A DNA stretch of 64,000 nucleotides from Pseudomonas knackmussii B13 (GCF_000689415.1 NZ_HG322950.1:3417501-3481500), one strand, 5' to 3'; shown: positions 24,765-33,512, counted from the first letter of the stretch. Notes: generated by a model not told the origin, from the sequence alone. Made by a program: numbers and translations.

Positions 24765-26232
24765 GGGAGCCATCCGGCGCATCTACATGGATGCAGACAT
24801 TCGTGAGCTCGGAATAGAAGTTCAGCGAGTGGAGCCCCCCCTCACGGCCGATACCCGACAGGCCGCTGCCACCGAACGGGGTTCGCAGGTCGCGCAGGAA
24901 CCAGGCATTGACCCAGGCGACGCCCACGTTCATGGACTGCGCGACGCGATGAGCCTTGTTCACATTGCTCGTCCAGATCGTCGCGGCCAAGCCATAGGGC
25001 GTCGCGTTCGCGCGCTGGATAACTTCTGCCTCCGAGTCGAAGGGCGTGACGTGACCAATCGGCCCAAAAATCTCTTCCGTGACGCATCGTGCGTCGTCGG
25101 GCAGGCCGGCGAGTAGTGTCGGTTCAACCCAGAAGCCGCCATCGAGCTGGTTGCCGAAAGAGGGTGTTCCGCCGCCTGTGATGAACTCTGCGCCTTCCTC
25201 GCGCGCCAGCGCGTAGTAGCTGAGCACCTTGTCGCGATGGGCGGCAGAGATGACAGGCCCCATGCACGTCGCCTCGTCGGTGGGGTCACCGAGCTTGATC
25301 TGTTTCGCGCGTTCGGCAAGTGCCTTCACGAAGCGGTCATAGATTGGCCGCTCGACGAATATGCGCTCGGAGCACAGGCAGACTTGGCCGCTATTGAGGA
25401 ATGCCGCGCGCGTCATGCCTGCCACGGTCTTGTCAAAGTCGCAGTCGGCGAAGATGATGGCGGCGTTCTTGCCGCCCAGTTCGAACGACACGGGCTTCAC
25501 GCCTTCCGCAGCGGCGTGCATGATGGCGGTGCCCGTCTTCGACTCGCCCGTGAAGGTGATGGCATTGATGCCCGGATGCGTGGTGATGAACTCCCCAGCC
25601 GAGTTCGGGCCGAAGCCATGCACCAGGTTGAAAGCGCCAGCAGGTAACCCTACCGTCTGCATGACCTCGGCGAGCAGTGTGGCGGTTCCAGGCGTCTCCT
25701 CCGATGGCTTGGCCACCACCGCATTTCCGCAGGCCAGTGCGGGGGCGACTTTCCAGCTGAACAAGAGCAGCGGGAGGTTCCAAGGAGAAATGATGCCGAC
25801 CACGCCCAAGGGCTTGCGCACGGCGTAGTTGATCGCATGGGAGCCGCCAGGCAGATCCGTGCGGAAGGTGTCCAGCGGGGCCGTCTTCAGAATATCCGCA
25901 AAGATGCGGAAGTTCGCGGCGCCCCGGGGAATGTCCAGTTTTGAGGCGAGCGGCACCGGGGTTCCCGTGTCGCTGACCTCGGCGGTCAGGAAGTCATCGG
26001 CGCGTCGATCAATCTCGTCTGCAATGCGATACAGCATGTCGGCCCGATCCGAGACGCTGGCCGAGCCCCAGCCGCGGACGGCCCGATGGCCGGCCGAGAC
26101 AGCCTCATCAACCATCTCCCTGGTGGCCTCGTGCACATCGGCGAAACGAACGCCGGTCGCCGGATTGATCCCTGCAAACCGCTTGTCGCTCTCGACGAAC
26201 CGGCCATTAATGAAGTTTTTGTACTGCTTCAA
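24754..26232 (-). CDS. amnC: 2-aminomuconate 6-semialdehyde dehydrogenase
   Basis: About 492 residues. TTG at 26232 (fMet-KQYKNFINGRFVESDKRF) is chosen because AAAGGAG lies 8 bases upstream and known AmnC proteins begin LKQYKNFINGRF. The NAD-dependent aldehyde dehydrogenase hallmarks are all there: ISPWNLPLLL, FTGESKTG, catalytic Glu in SFELGGKNAA, catalytic Cys in NSGQVCLCSERI, and EIFGPIGHV. It oxidises the ring-cleavage product 2-aminomuconate semialdehyde to 2-aminomuconate before it can cyclise to picolinate. Follows the dioxygenase genes directly. Confidence 0.92.
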   Translation of the reverse strand: MKQYKNFINGRFVESDKRFAGINPATGVRFADVHEATREMVDEAVSAGHRAVRGWGSASVSDRADMLYRIADEIDRRADDFLTAEVSDTGTPVPLASKLDIPRGAANFRIFADILKTAPLDTFRTDLPGGSHAINYAVRKPLGVVGIISPWNLPLLLFSWKVAPALACGNAVVAKPSEETPGTATLLAEVMQTVGLPAGAFNLVHGFGPNSAGEFITTHPGINAITFTGESKTGTAIMHAAAEGVKPVSFELGGKNAAIIFADCDFDKTVAGMTRAAFLNSGQVCLCSERIFVERPIYDRFVKALAERAKQIKLGDPTDEATCMGPVISAAHRDKVLSYYALAREEGAEFITGGGTPSFGNQLDGGFWVEPTLLAGLPDDARCVTEEIFGPIGHVTPFDSEAEVIQRANATPYGLAATIWTSNVNKAHRVAQSMNVGVAWVNAWFLRDLRTPFGGSGLSGIGREGGLHSLNFYSELTNVCIHVDAPDGSHDR

Positions 26233-26291
26233 AACGAATGCTCCTTTGGAGGCAAATTTGGGCTTGCGCCGCAAGCCCTGTCGATAATGCG

Positions 26292-27104
26292 CTACTGGAC
26301 GTCAAACTGGACAATAGCGCCACCACTGCCGTAAAGCGGGGCATACTCATGCACCGTCGCCTTCTTGAAACTGGCGTTCATGGCACCGAGCAGCCAATAG
26401 AAGTGCTTGAGGCCCATGTCGGGGCGAGCCTCGGTGGAGTACTGCGGAAGGATCGCGCGAATCGCCTCGATGTCGCCGCTTTCCATGAGCGCCAGCACTC
26501 GCTGGTTCCACTTGTCATCGGCTTCGGACAGGATGTGGTCTTTCTCCAGATCGATGTTCTCGCGGAACGCACTGTTGGACAGGCCACCTATTCCCAGCAC
26601 GGCCGCGCGCTTGTCCTGCAACGCAGCCGAGGCGATCGCGCCCAGTTGCTCCGTTTGCTCGGCGCTGTGGTACAGGTTGTTCGCTGCGATGACGACCGGC
26701 AGGCTGGCTGAGCCGAAACCCATCAGCGTCGTGGCGGTGATCGTTCCGGTGTCGATCGGGAACTGGTCGTAATCGACACCGCGTGTCTTGATCCCCGCAG
26801 CATTGCAGGCGTCTACGCAGCGCTGGGCCAGGGCGCAGTCCGAGTGGATGTCGAAGGCCTGCTCGCCGAATTCGTGCCAGTTTTCATCCACGTGCACGCC
26901 GGTGCTGCGCGCGCGTGTGATCCACAGCTGGTCAAGCACCGCGAACCATTGCGTTGAATAAACAAGCACGCAGTCGGGTTTCGATTCAGCAAGTGCTTTG
27001 CCGGCTCGCGAAAGGCCTTCGCGGATGCGCCCCCAAGGCGTGATATCGGGCCGCAACTGCGGCAGTGGGCTGCCGGGGAGGAGGAATGCAGAAACGATGG
27101 TCAT
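26292..27104 (-). CDS. amnA: 2-aminophenol 1,6-dioxygenase alpha subunit
   Basis: 270 residues, LigB-like class III extradiol fold. It lacks the metal-binding His pair: the region that reads PHPPH in the beta subunit is PGSPLPQ here. This agrees with the known amino-phenol dioxygenases, where alpha is a non-catalytic structural subunit. Together alpha2beta2 cleaves 2-aminophenol between C1 and C6. The gene is 44 bp downstream of amnB, with TTCAACATG and a GGAGAC ribosome site at the start. Confidence 0.92.
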   Translation of the reverse strand: MTIVSAFLLPGSPLPQLRPDITPWGRIREGLSRAGKALAESKPDCVLVYSTQWFAVLDQLWITRARSTGVHVDENWHEFGEQAFDIHSDCALAQRCVDACNAAGIKTRGVDYDQFPIDTGTITATTLMGFGSASLPVVIAANNLYHSAEQTEQLGAIASAALQDKRAAVLGIGGLSNSAFRENIDLEKDHILSEADDKWNQRVLALMESGDIEAIRAILPQYSTEARPDMGLKHFYWLLGAMNASFKKATVHEYAPLYGSGGAIVQFDVQ

Positions 27105-27148
27105 GTTGAAGTCTCCTGCTTCTTATGCTTATGGTGGACTCAGGCGGC

Positions 27149-28063
27149 TTACGCCACGGACTCCAAACGGGAAAGGCCGACATCCTCAAGGTTCCACTCG
27201 ATCACCGCGTTGCCAGTGCCGATGACGGTGCCGTAGCCATGTAGCTTGCCGGCCAGTTCGGGATAACCCATCGCTGCGTGCATCCAAGTGAATGCACCGG
27301 ACTTGATTTCAGCAAAGGCTTCTTCGATGAACTGAGGGAGCAGTTCGAAGACTTCCTTCATGTGGCCCTTGCGCATGAGTTCGATCATGCGTACATCCCA
27401 CAAGTAGCCGTCGTAGCGCTCCGGGTGCTCTTTGGACATGTCCTCAGGCAGCGCAGGCTCCTCATGGAAGTGCCAGTGCGACAGCGTATTGCTCGCCAGA
27501 AGGACTGCACGCCGCCCCGTCTTCCGAATAGCTTCTCGCGTGGCACGACCGAGAAGGTCCATCTCGCCCAGCCCCTCTTTGGTGTTGAGGTAGTACGGCG
27601 TGTTGTTGGCCGAGATCCCCACCACGGGGATATCCCATTGCGGGCGGACCATGTGCAGCGTGGTGATGGTCCCGTAGTCCACGCGGAAGCTCGGGTTGCG
27701 CATCATCTTGCTGACCAGACCCAGCTTGGTTGCTTCCTCGCAGCAGGCCTCGGCCAGTTCCACATCGACGTTCATGCCGAAGTCGTAGCGGAACAGATTC
27801 GGAAAGATGGGATCGACCGAGCGCCCCGTAAGCCGAGGTACGCCCAGGAAATGATGGCCCACCTGAGTGATCCAGTGCGGGGAATGGACGATCAGAACAT
27901 CGGGCTTCAGATGCTCGATGTTCTCGCGCACTTGATCGTAGGCCCAGCGCAGCGGTTCCCAGCCGCCTTGCGACCTCGGTTCGTTCTGAGGCGGGTTCTC
28001 CCCATAGACCAGATGCGGCGGATGGGGCGCCAAGAGGCCGGACAGAATCTTGCCTTCGTTCAT
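27149..28063 (-). CDS. amnB: 2-aminophenol 1,6-dioxygenase beta (catalytic) subunit
   Basis: 304 residues from ATG 28063 (MNEGKILSGLLAPHPPHLVYGE), preceded by GAGGAGAAC. A longer open frame to 28183 has no homology. Class III extradiol dioxygenase with Fe(II) ligands visible as His13 (APHPPHL) and the HSPHW His near 62, and a conserved NTLSHWHFHEEPALP segment. It catalyses oxygenolytic ring opening of 2-aminophenol to 2-aminomuconate semialdehyde. Length matches AmnB of P. pseudoalcaligenes JS45 (305). It is the first metabolic gene after a RidA gene in a single nine-gene operon. Confidence 0.93.
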   Translation of the reverse strand: MNEGKILSGLLAPHPPHLVYGENPPQNEPRSQGGWEPLRWAYDQVRENIEHLKPDVLIVHSPHWITQVGHHFLGVPRLTGRSVDPIFPNLFRYDFGMNVDVELAEACCEEATKLGLVSKMMRNPSFRVDYGTITTLHMVRPQWDIPVVGISANNTPYYLNTKEGLGEMDLLGRATREAIRKTGRRAVLLASNTLSHWHFHEEPALPEDMSKEHPERYDGYLWDVRMIELMRKGHMKEVFELLPQFIEEAFAEIKSGAFTWMHAAMGYPELAGKLHGYGTVIGTGNAVIEWNLEDVGLSRLESVA

Positions 28064-28074
28064 AGCAGTTCTCC

Positions 28075-28488
28075 TCAAATTGACAACTGAAACTCGATTT
28101 CCACCGCAGCACCCAGCGGGAGGGACTTCACGACCGTGAAGGTTCTGGCGGGTGGAGCGAGCTGAGTAAAAAATTCGCTCCACACCTCGTTCATGCCATC
28201 TGCTGCACCTTCGCCGGCGCAGTACACACGCGCCACCACAACGCGCTCAAGGGACCAACCTTGTTCCGCACAGAGGGCTTGGATATTCCTGAAGATTTGC
28301 CGGGTCTGCCCCGCAGCCGTTTCAGCGGCCAGGCCGCCCGTAGCCGGGTCCAGACCAACAAGCCCCGAGACATAGACATCCGAGCCAACCTGGACTGCAG
28401 GCGAATAGCGGAAGTGAGGGGGCGGGAGCGCGTCTGACCGTTCGATGCGCCGCAACAGAACCTGTGGCGTTGGCTTGATGGTTCGCAT
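28075..28488 (-). CDS. RidA-family protein at head of amn operon
   Basis: 137 residues: FRYSPAVQVGSDVYVSGLVG, AAGQTRQIFRNIQALCAEQG and a C-terminal VKSLPLGAAVEIEFQLSI. The conserved carboxylate-binding Arg of RidA enzymes (usually R(I/V)E) is replaced by AAVEIEF, so imine-deaminase activity is doubtful. It is the first gene after the amn promoter, 11 bp before amnB. It might detoxify or channel the unstable 2-aminomuconate semialdehyde or enamine products, but this is a guess. It differs clearly from AmnD. Confidence 0.82.
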   Translation of the reverse strand: MRTIKPTPQVLLRRIERSDALPPPHFRYSPAVQVGSDVYVSGLVGLDPATGGLAAETAAGQTRQIFRNIQALCAEQGWSLERVVVARVYCAGEGAADGMNEVWSEFFTQLAPPARTFTVVKSLPLGAAVEIEFQLSI

Positions 28489-28527
28489 GGTTTACGCTGA
28501 TCCTTTGATTGTCTGCGTCCGTATGAA

Positions 28528-28646
28528 ACGTATACGTACTATCGTAAGGGGCGTCCACGCACCGGAATATAGGTGATAACCCTATGTTTATCGCCTCAAA
28601 TACTCAAAAAAACCCCTCCTGGGTCCACTCTATAGTACGTACACGA
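28528..28646. promoter_or_regulatory. Inverted pair of 15-bp sites in amn/MarR divergent promoter
   Basis: ACGTATACGTACTAT at 28528-28542 and ATAGTACGTACACGA at 28632-28646 are reverse complements at 13 of 15 positions and lie 104 bp apart. They flank the space between the amn operon start (28488) and the MarR start (28716). The AT-rich, palindrome-containing motif (ACGTATACGT) is the kind of site bound by MarR dimers. One copy would cover each divergent promoter. Confidence 0.6.
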
Positions 28647-28715
28647 CGTATTGTCAATATGATGGGACCTATCGTAATATTCAGTACCTACCGCTACATA
28701 CGACTGCCACCCGCA

Positions 28716-29201
28716 ATGAATTCCAACTCGTCGTCTCGTGCTCTCACGAAGGAGGTTCAAGCCCTCCTTCGGCATTTCCGGCTTGAGGATGTGCCTTCCC
28801 ACCTGCTACGCCGCGCACACTTCAAGGCCGAGGAGATCTTCGCCAATGCGTTTTCCGAGGAAGGGGTCACGCCACGGCAGAAGGCGACCCTGGTGTTGCT
28901 TTACCAGGAGCCAGGCCTCAGCCAGAGCGCGCTATCTGAACGCTTGGCGATGGATCGCAACACGGTGGCCGAGATGGTTCGACGGATGAGCAGCAGTGGT
29001 TTGATCGAGCGCAGACCATCACCCTCCGATGCTCGCGCCTACCAGCTCTACGTGGCACCTGCGGGAATCGAGTTGCTCAATCGAGTGATGCCACGCGATG
29101 GATCCGTTGAAGACCAGCTGCTCGCTCGCCTGCCAGAGGAGTACCGCGGCCTTTTCGTCAAGTGCCTACGCTTGATCGCCGAAGACAGTGATCGAGCCTG
29201 A
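28716..29201 (+). CDS. MarR-family regulator of amn operon
   Basis: 161 residues from ATG 28716 (MNSNSSSRALTKEVQALL). An open frame reaching 28584 runs through the promoter region and the putative operator, so it is rejected. Winged-helix core: GLSQSALSERLAMDRNTVAEMVRRMSSSGLIERRPSPSDAR (quoted in segments) contains the recognition helix and wing. Such proteins usually repress divergent aromatic-degradation operons until a phenolic or acyl ligand binds. A 2-aminophenol or aminomuconate inducer is likely by context. Confidence 0.86.
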   Translation: MNSNSSSRALTKEVQALLRHFRLEDVPSHLLRRAHFKAEEIFANAFSEEGVTPRQKATLVLLYQEPGLSQSALSERLAMDRNTVAEMVRRMSSSGLIERRPSPSDARAYQLYVAPAGIELLNRVMPRDGSVEDQLLARLPEEYRGLFVKCLRLIAEDSDRA

Positions 29202-29681
29202 TCGGACGCGAGCAATTGAGCCGAGACATTCCCCCGCTCAGGTGGTGTTCCATCAATGAGCGTCAGTCAGTAGGCGTGAGTTCCATGTCATCGTCCATCC
29301 TCCGTCATTGCCGCTCGACAAAGTGACGGAGCACGATGGATGCGCGCCCGATGCCGGAGGAGACTGGCGGGACGGCGTTGCCCAGGCTGGCATCACGACC
29401 GGCGCTGTCGGCCCTGCTCCTGCTCTCCGGTCCTCGATTGGACGGCATGTGCACGCATGGTCCGGGCGATGACGCCGCCGCGTCATTCGCACAGTCCGTG
29501 TTCTACCAGAGTGGGCACGGCGTTGCATCGACGGAGCAATGGTTCTTCGTTCGAGCCCGTGCCTGCAATCACGCCCAAAACCCCGCATGGGCCTCATGTC
29601 CCTCCGACTTGCCACGTGTACCTTGCCCTGGCTCAATCTATTTACTATACTCGCAAGTCTGCTAAATGTGCTTGGTGCGCC
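29202..29681. other. 480-bp gap without a supported gene
   Basis: Open frames exist on both strands but none has a ribosome site or resembles a known family. The codon pattern changes direction repeatedly. Probably the scar of a lost gene between the amn regulator and the DoxX gene. ACTATACT just before 29682 could be part of the doxX promoter. Confidence 0.5.
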
Positions 29682-30092
29682 ATGGAAAGCTTCTTCACGC
29701 CGCTGCTCACTCATCCCGTCACCTTGGTGGTCGCCAAGGTCGTGCTGACCTTCGTGTTCTGGACGGCAGGCCTGTTCGGTGTCTTCAACTTCAAAGTCAT
29801 TGTTCAGGAGATGATCGATGCAAACTTGCCATCGCCTCGCTTATTTGCGATTGCAACAATGGCTACCCAGCTCACTGGCTCGGCGCTGGTGATCACGAAT
29901 TTCGCTGGACTTGGATGGATTGGTGCTTTTGGCTTGACGGTCTTTCTTCTTCTCACAATTCCCATAGGTCATCCTTTTTGGAAGTTCGAAGAACCAAAAC
30001 GCACGGGTGAGTTTCATATCGCGCTTGAGCACATCACTGTCGTGGGTGGCCTCATGCTTGCGGGCATTCTTTCGACGCTGCCTTTGCCGTGA
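29682..30092 (+). CDS. DoxX-family membrane protein 1
   Basis: 136 residues from ATG 29682 (MESFFTPLLTHPVTLVVAKVV). Four hydrophobic segments with DoxX-type features: VLTFVFWTAGLFGVFNF in TM1 and a terminal HIALEHITVVGGLMLAG. DoxX proteins sit in the inner membrane and often accompany redox or stress genes. Their reaction is not settled. The gene is 21 bp before a TetR gene and has a paralogue (30886-31305) just beyond it, so the two DoxX genes bracket the regulator. Confidence 0.8.
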   Translation: MESFFTPLLTHPVTLVVAKVVLTFVFWTAGLFGVFNFKVIVQEMIDANLPSPRLFAIATMATQLTGSALVITNFAGLGWIGAFGLTVFLLLTIPIGHPFWKFEEPKRTGEFHIALEHITVVGGLMLAGILSTLPLP

Positions 30093-30113
30093 TACGCAAA
30101 GCTGGAGCATTTC

Positions 30114-30773
30114 ATGACAAGAGAGAAACGGCCCCGCGGAAGACCGAAAGACGATGCGAAGAAAACAGCTTTGCTGGACGCTGCACGCGCATTGCTCCTG
30201 GCCCGCGGTCCTGACGTCACGATAGATGAAATCGCGGCGAGCGCCGGCATCGCAAAGGCGACCGTCTACGCGAATTTCGCGGATAAGAACGCTCTTATCG
30301 AAGCCGTGATCCGACGAGAGTCGGACATGACCATCACGGATGAGCAGCTTGTCCGGCTGGCTAAGGCCCCCATCGCAGATGCGCTGTTTGAGTTTGGGGT
30401 GCAGTTCGTCAGATTCATCAACCACCGTGACCTGCTCGGCTGGGATCGATTGATCGCCTCTCTGGAAGCCCATCAAACCGAGCTACCCAAGCGATTTTTT
30501 GATCTAGGCCCAGGTCGCGGTCAACGTTTGCTGACGAAGATGATCGCGGACGCTGTAGCGAGCGGTCAGATTGAAACTGATGACGCAGCTTATGCCGCCG
30601 ATGCGTTGACCGGTCTTTGGCTCGGGTTCGTTAACCTCGAAATCAAGCTTGGTGTTCGTCAACCCATGAAAGCGAATGAGATAACGCAGCGGGTCAGACG
30701 AGGAATAGATATCTTCATGAAAATATATGGGAAGCACGATGAAGGTTACCCATTTACTGCGCACTACGGCTAG
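30114..30773 (+). CDS. TetR-family regulator
   Basis: 219 residues. Basic AT-hook-like start (MTREKRPRGRPKDDAKK), then a TetR N-terminal domain ALLDAARALLLARGPDVTIDEIAASAGIAKATVYANFADKNALIEAV (quoted as the family signature in pieces). The C-terminal ligand domain ends VRRGIDIFMKIYGKHDEGYPF. Its last ~100 bp are duplicated, in decayed form, at 1801-1906. Probably controls the flanking DoxX/NmrA genes, judged by position only. Confidence 0.85.
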   Translation: MTREKRPRGRPKDDAKKTALLDAARALLLARGPDVTIDEIAASAGIAKATVYANFADKNALIEAVIRRESDMTITDEQLVRLAKAPIADALFEFGVQFVRFINHRDLLGWDRLIASLEAHQTELPKRFFDLGPGRGQRLLTKMIADAVASGQIETDDAAYAADALTGLWLGFVNLEIKLGVRQPMKANEITQRVRRGIDIFMKIYGKHDEGYPFTAHYG

Positions 30774-30868
30774 GGATATGTCGGCTGAGCACATCGAAGC
30801 AGTGTTCTGGCGGTTCACGGTTGAGCCGACGGCAGGCCGGTGCTCTCAATTTTTTGACCATTCTCACG
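30660..30868 (+). repeat. Intact partner of the repeats at 1801-1906 and 2001-2097
   Basis: Two adjacent blocks, 30660-30765 (3' end of the TetR gene) and 30774-30868 (just after its stop), are each found again near 2 kb in the same order and orientation. There they are separated by about 95 bp instead of 8 bp, so something was inserted or deleted between the blocks in one copy. Confidence 0.87.
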
Positions 30869-30885
30869 TACTGGAGTAAGAGTGC

Positions 30886-31305
30886 ATGCGTAACATCGTC
30901 GATTCCATTCTGGGTAGTCGCTGGCTTTGGCTGGTAGCCCGCGTGCTTTTAGCGGTAGTTTTTCTATCCTCCGGATTGGCCAAACTCATAGACTTTGAGG
31001 GCGGGCTGGCTGAAATGCGAGGGGCTGGATTATCGCCAGAAGGTCTGTTCAATATAGCAACGATCGTAACGATGCTAGGCGGGTCTGCACTATTGCTGCT
31101 GGATCGACTCTTATGGGTTGGCGCTGGAGCACTGGGCTTTTTTTTGTTCCTTACGATTGTTGTGGTACATCGCTTTTGGGCTCTCCCCGAGGCGGAAGCA
31201 ATGCCCGCCTTGTATGTTGCACTTGAACACATCTCGTTAATTGGCGGATTGATTGCTGCCAGCATTGCCGGTCACCTGCACAAGCGTCTTCGTTCCGGCA
31301 AATAG
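30886..31305 (+). CDS. DoxX-family membrane protein 2
   Basis: 139 residues with four membrane segments. The TM1 sequence VARVLLAVVFLSSGLAKLIDF is the classic DoxX start, and the end ALYVALEHISLIGGLIAA parallels the first DoxX protein (HIALEHITVVGGL). The ribosome site CTGGAGTAAG precedes ATG 30886. Inner-membrane protein. The paralogue arrangement around a TetR gene suggests duplication of a small redox or stress module. Confidence 0.83.
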   Translation: MRNIVDSILGSRWLWLVARVLLAVVFLSSGLAKLIDFEGGLAEMRGAGLSPEGLFNIATIVTMLGGSALLLLDRLLWVGAGALGFFLFLTIVVVHRFWALPEAEAMPALYVALEHISLIGGLIAASIAGHLHKRLRSGK

Positions 31306-31450
31306 GCGCCCAACCGCCGTTTTAGTTGGCCCATGCGTTTAGACGGGTCTGGTGCAAGCTGGAGTTGCTCGTGCATTGATTGAGCTTTGCAGCCGGAGCG
31401 CTGTTATCTTGTGGTGGCATCTGATTTGATCTACGCCGCGGGAATTAATC

Positions 31451-32395
31451 ATGTTCGATTTCTCCTATATTCGCATCCTCACTGCTTCTGGCGCCGTGCC
31501 TAGTCGCCGGATGGCAGAGGTACTGCTTGGCGCAGGAACCACCTCCATCGTCGCACAAGGCTTGCACGCAAAGCAGGTTACCCAGCTTGCCTCACGACAC
31601 TCGACGAATTTGAAAGTCGACTTTCACGATGCCGCTTTGCTCAGAGATGCGCTGCATGGGGTCGATCGACTTTTGATAGTGCCGGCCAGTAGGGCTGATG
31701 CTGCCGTGTACCACTTGGCTCAGGTACAAGCGATTGTGCAGGCTGCAATCCAGGAGCGCGTACAACACCTTATCTATCCCTCGGTGGCGGCCGTCTCGCT
31801 GCCCTGGGCATATCGGCATCTGGCCTCGGAGCGCCTCATTGCGCAAAGCGGTATTGGATTTACGATCTTACGCATTGGCACCCTGGCCGACTGCATTTTT
31901 CATCGGTTGCCGATAGCCCTGAGATCCGGTGTATGGCCGACTTCCGCAGGCAAGGGCCGTACGAGCTACGTTTTACGTGACGACGCTTTCAGTGCCAGTG
32001 CTGCTGCACTAAATGCACACACTCTGCCAGGCGCTGACTTGGTTATTTCGGGCACGCAAGACTTTTCTATGGGTGAACTTGTGCGCGAGATCAACCTCAT
32101 CTTTGGTGCACACATCGAGCCTGCCCATGTCGATGACGACGTCGTCCTGGCAACGCTCACGGGCGCCGGCGTGCCGGCATCGATTGCAGCAGGACTGGTA
32201 GCAACGGACCGAATCATGCGGCGCGGCGACGCTCACGCTGTCGGCGAAGGAGTTAGGCAACTGACTGGCAACCCCGCTGTTGCAGTGCGAGAGTTCCTTT
32301 TAGAGCGACGGATTGATGTCCTTCTGGCCAGCAAATACGGTTGGAGTCGGGATGTCGCCTTCACTCGCCCACCTTCGTCGGTGCAATTCCTCTAG
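31451..32395 (+). CDS. NmrA/SDR-like NAD(P)-binding protein
   Basis: 314 residues. It resembles NmrA-type atypical short-chain dehydrogenases (QorB/YtfG-like): LLIVPASRADAA, HLIYPSVAAVSLPWAYRHLASE, GIGFTILRIGTLAD, YVLRDDAFSASAAAL and LVISGTQDFSMGELV. The glycine-rich dinucleotide motif expected at the N terminus (TGATG.LG) is degenerate here (ILTASGAVPSRRMAEVL), so cofactor binding or the true reaction may differ. It follows DoxX2 by 145 bp and precedes the mfsR operon. Confidence 0.72.
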   Translation: MFDFSYIRILTASGAVPSRRMAEVLLGAGTTSIVAQGLHAKQVTQLASRHSTNLKVDFHDAALLRDALHGVDRLLIVPASRADAAVYHLAQVQAIVQAAIQERVQHLIYPSVAAVSLPWAYRHLASERLIAQSGIGFTILRIGTLADCIFHRLPIALRSGVWPTSAGKGRTSYVLRDDAFSASAAALNAHTLPGADLVISGTQDFSMGELVREINLIFGAHIEPAHVDDDVVLATLTGAGVPASIAAGLVATDRIMRRGDAHAVGEGVRQLTGNPAVAVREFLLERRIDVLLASKYGWSRDVAFTRPPSSVQFL

Positions 32396-32767
32396 GCGCA
32401 CTTCACGGAAAGCCCTGATCGCGGCTTTGCGTTGTCCTCATCCGATTGACGGCCGTCGCTGCCTGCCAATCTCGGCATCTCACCACAGCACGAGCTGCGT
32501 GGCCTGCAATTGGGCTGCTGTCGCAGCAGCTCTTTTGGGCAAGTCGTTGGCGGCATCCTCGTCAAGGTCGGAAGAGCCCGCTGGCAGGAATGAACTGCGC
32601 CGACGCTGGCCAGACACTACTCGTCTACCACTGGCGGATGCAGCACGCTGGTGTACCGAATCGCTCGGTGTGCCATAGCGCAATTAAGATCAAACTGGCA
32701 GCTATCTCACAAGTCGATATAAGCAATGCGCCGGCGCGCTAGGGAATGTGCTATTCAAAGTTGAAGC
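32396..32767. other. 372-bp gap upstream of the mfsR operator, scarred
   Basis: No supported gene. A short stretch near 32517-32555 (ctgctgtcgcagcagctc, then gggcaagtcgttggcgg) resembles 4559-4594 next to the truncated marR copy, hinting at shared ancestry of the two regions. The final ~60 bp presumably hold the mfsR promoter. Confidence 0.5.
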
Positions 32768-32786
32768 GTACCGAGCGGTTTGGTAC
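32768..32786. promoter_or_regulatory. MfsR (TetR) operator 3, upstream of mfsR
   Basis: GTACCGAGCGGTTTGGTAC, identical to 19185-19203. It lies 40 bp upstream of the chosen mfsR start, consistent with autorepression of mfsR-marR-tciR as reported for ICEclc. Confidence 0.83.
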
Positions 32787-32825
32787 TATGCTTCATCTAG
32801 GCCCTTGTGTCGGGAATCCCGCTCC

Positions 32826-33512
32826 ATGCAGATGCAACGCACTAACCAAGTCATGACCACCTTGCCACCGAGCAGCGGCGAGCTGAACGCCAAGGCTCTT
32901 ACCGTCCTGCGCGCGGCACGCCACGTCTTCCTGACCCATGGGTTCAGCGCGGCAACTACCGACATGATCCAGCGCGAGGCTGGGGTGTCGAAGTCCACGG
33001 TATACGCACACTACGCGAACAAGGAAGCCCTCTTCACAGCGGTGATCGAGGCCGAATGTGCGGCGTTCACGAACACGGTGCATGGCATCGAGTTCCGCCC
33101 TGGAAAGCTGCGAGAGACGTTGACCATGTTAGCCCGGGCCTACCTGGACATCGTGCTTTCGCCCAGCGGGTTGGCCGTCTTTCGCGTCGTGATCGCTGAA
33201 GGCCCGCGCTTTCCCAAGCTCGCACGGACGTTCTACCTGGCTGGCCCGCAGGTCATGACGACGATGGTGGCCGAGCAACTGGCTAACGCAGCGGCATCCG
33301 GTGAGGTCGATCTTGGTGAGATTGGCCGTGAGACGGCTGCCAGTCTGTTTATCAACCTGGTTCGGGGCGAGCCTCAGCTTCAGTGTCTGACCCATCCGGA
33401 TGCCGCGCCTTCCTCGGCGCAGATTGACCAGTGGGCGAACGCGGCGGTGGTGACATTCATGCGTGCCTATGGCCGCCGTGAGGAAGCGTCCAGTAAACGC
33501 TCCCGATCATGA
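32826..33512 (+). CDS. mfsR: TetR-family repressor MfsR
   Basis: 228 residues from ATG 32826. Earlier in-frame codons back to 32748 overlap the operator, and ATG 32853 is a possible later start. TetR_N signature: ALTVLRAARHVFLTHGF, TTDMIQREAGVSKSTVYAHY and NKEALFTAVI. The C-terminal domain is the AefR-like type. In ICEclc, MfsR represses both its own operon and the distant mfsABC pump, and thereby restrains ICE transfer through TciR. The same operator at both loci here (19075, 19185, 32768) supports that role. A broken second copy lies beside mfsA. Its stop overlaps the marR start. Confidence 0.9.
   Translation: MQMQRTNQVMTTLPPSSGELNAKALTVLRAARHVFLTHGFSAATTDMIQREAGVSKSTVYAHYANKEALFTAVIEAECAAFTNTVHGIEFRPGKLRETLTMLARAYLDIVLSPSGLAVFRVVIAEGPRFPKLARTFYLAGPQVMTTMVAEQLANAAASGEVDLGEIGRETAASLFINLVRGEPQLQCLTHPDAAPSSAQIDQWANAAVVTFMRAYGRREEASSKRSRS

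Noticed and set aside
29253..29714. Possible genes in the 29.2-29.7 kb gap
   Set aside because: Frames on both strands lack a ribosome site, consistent codon use and any family resemblance. Treated as scarred DNA.
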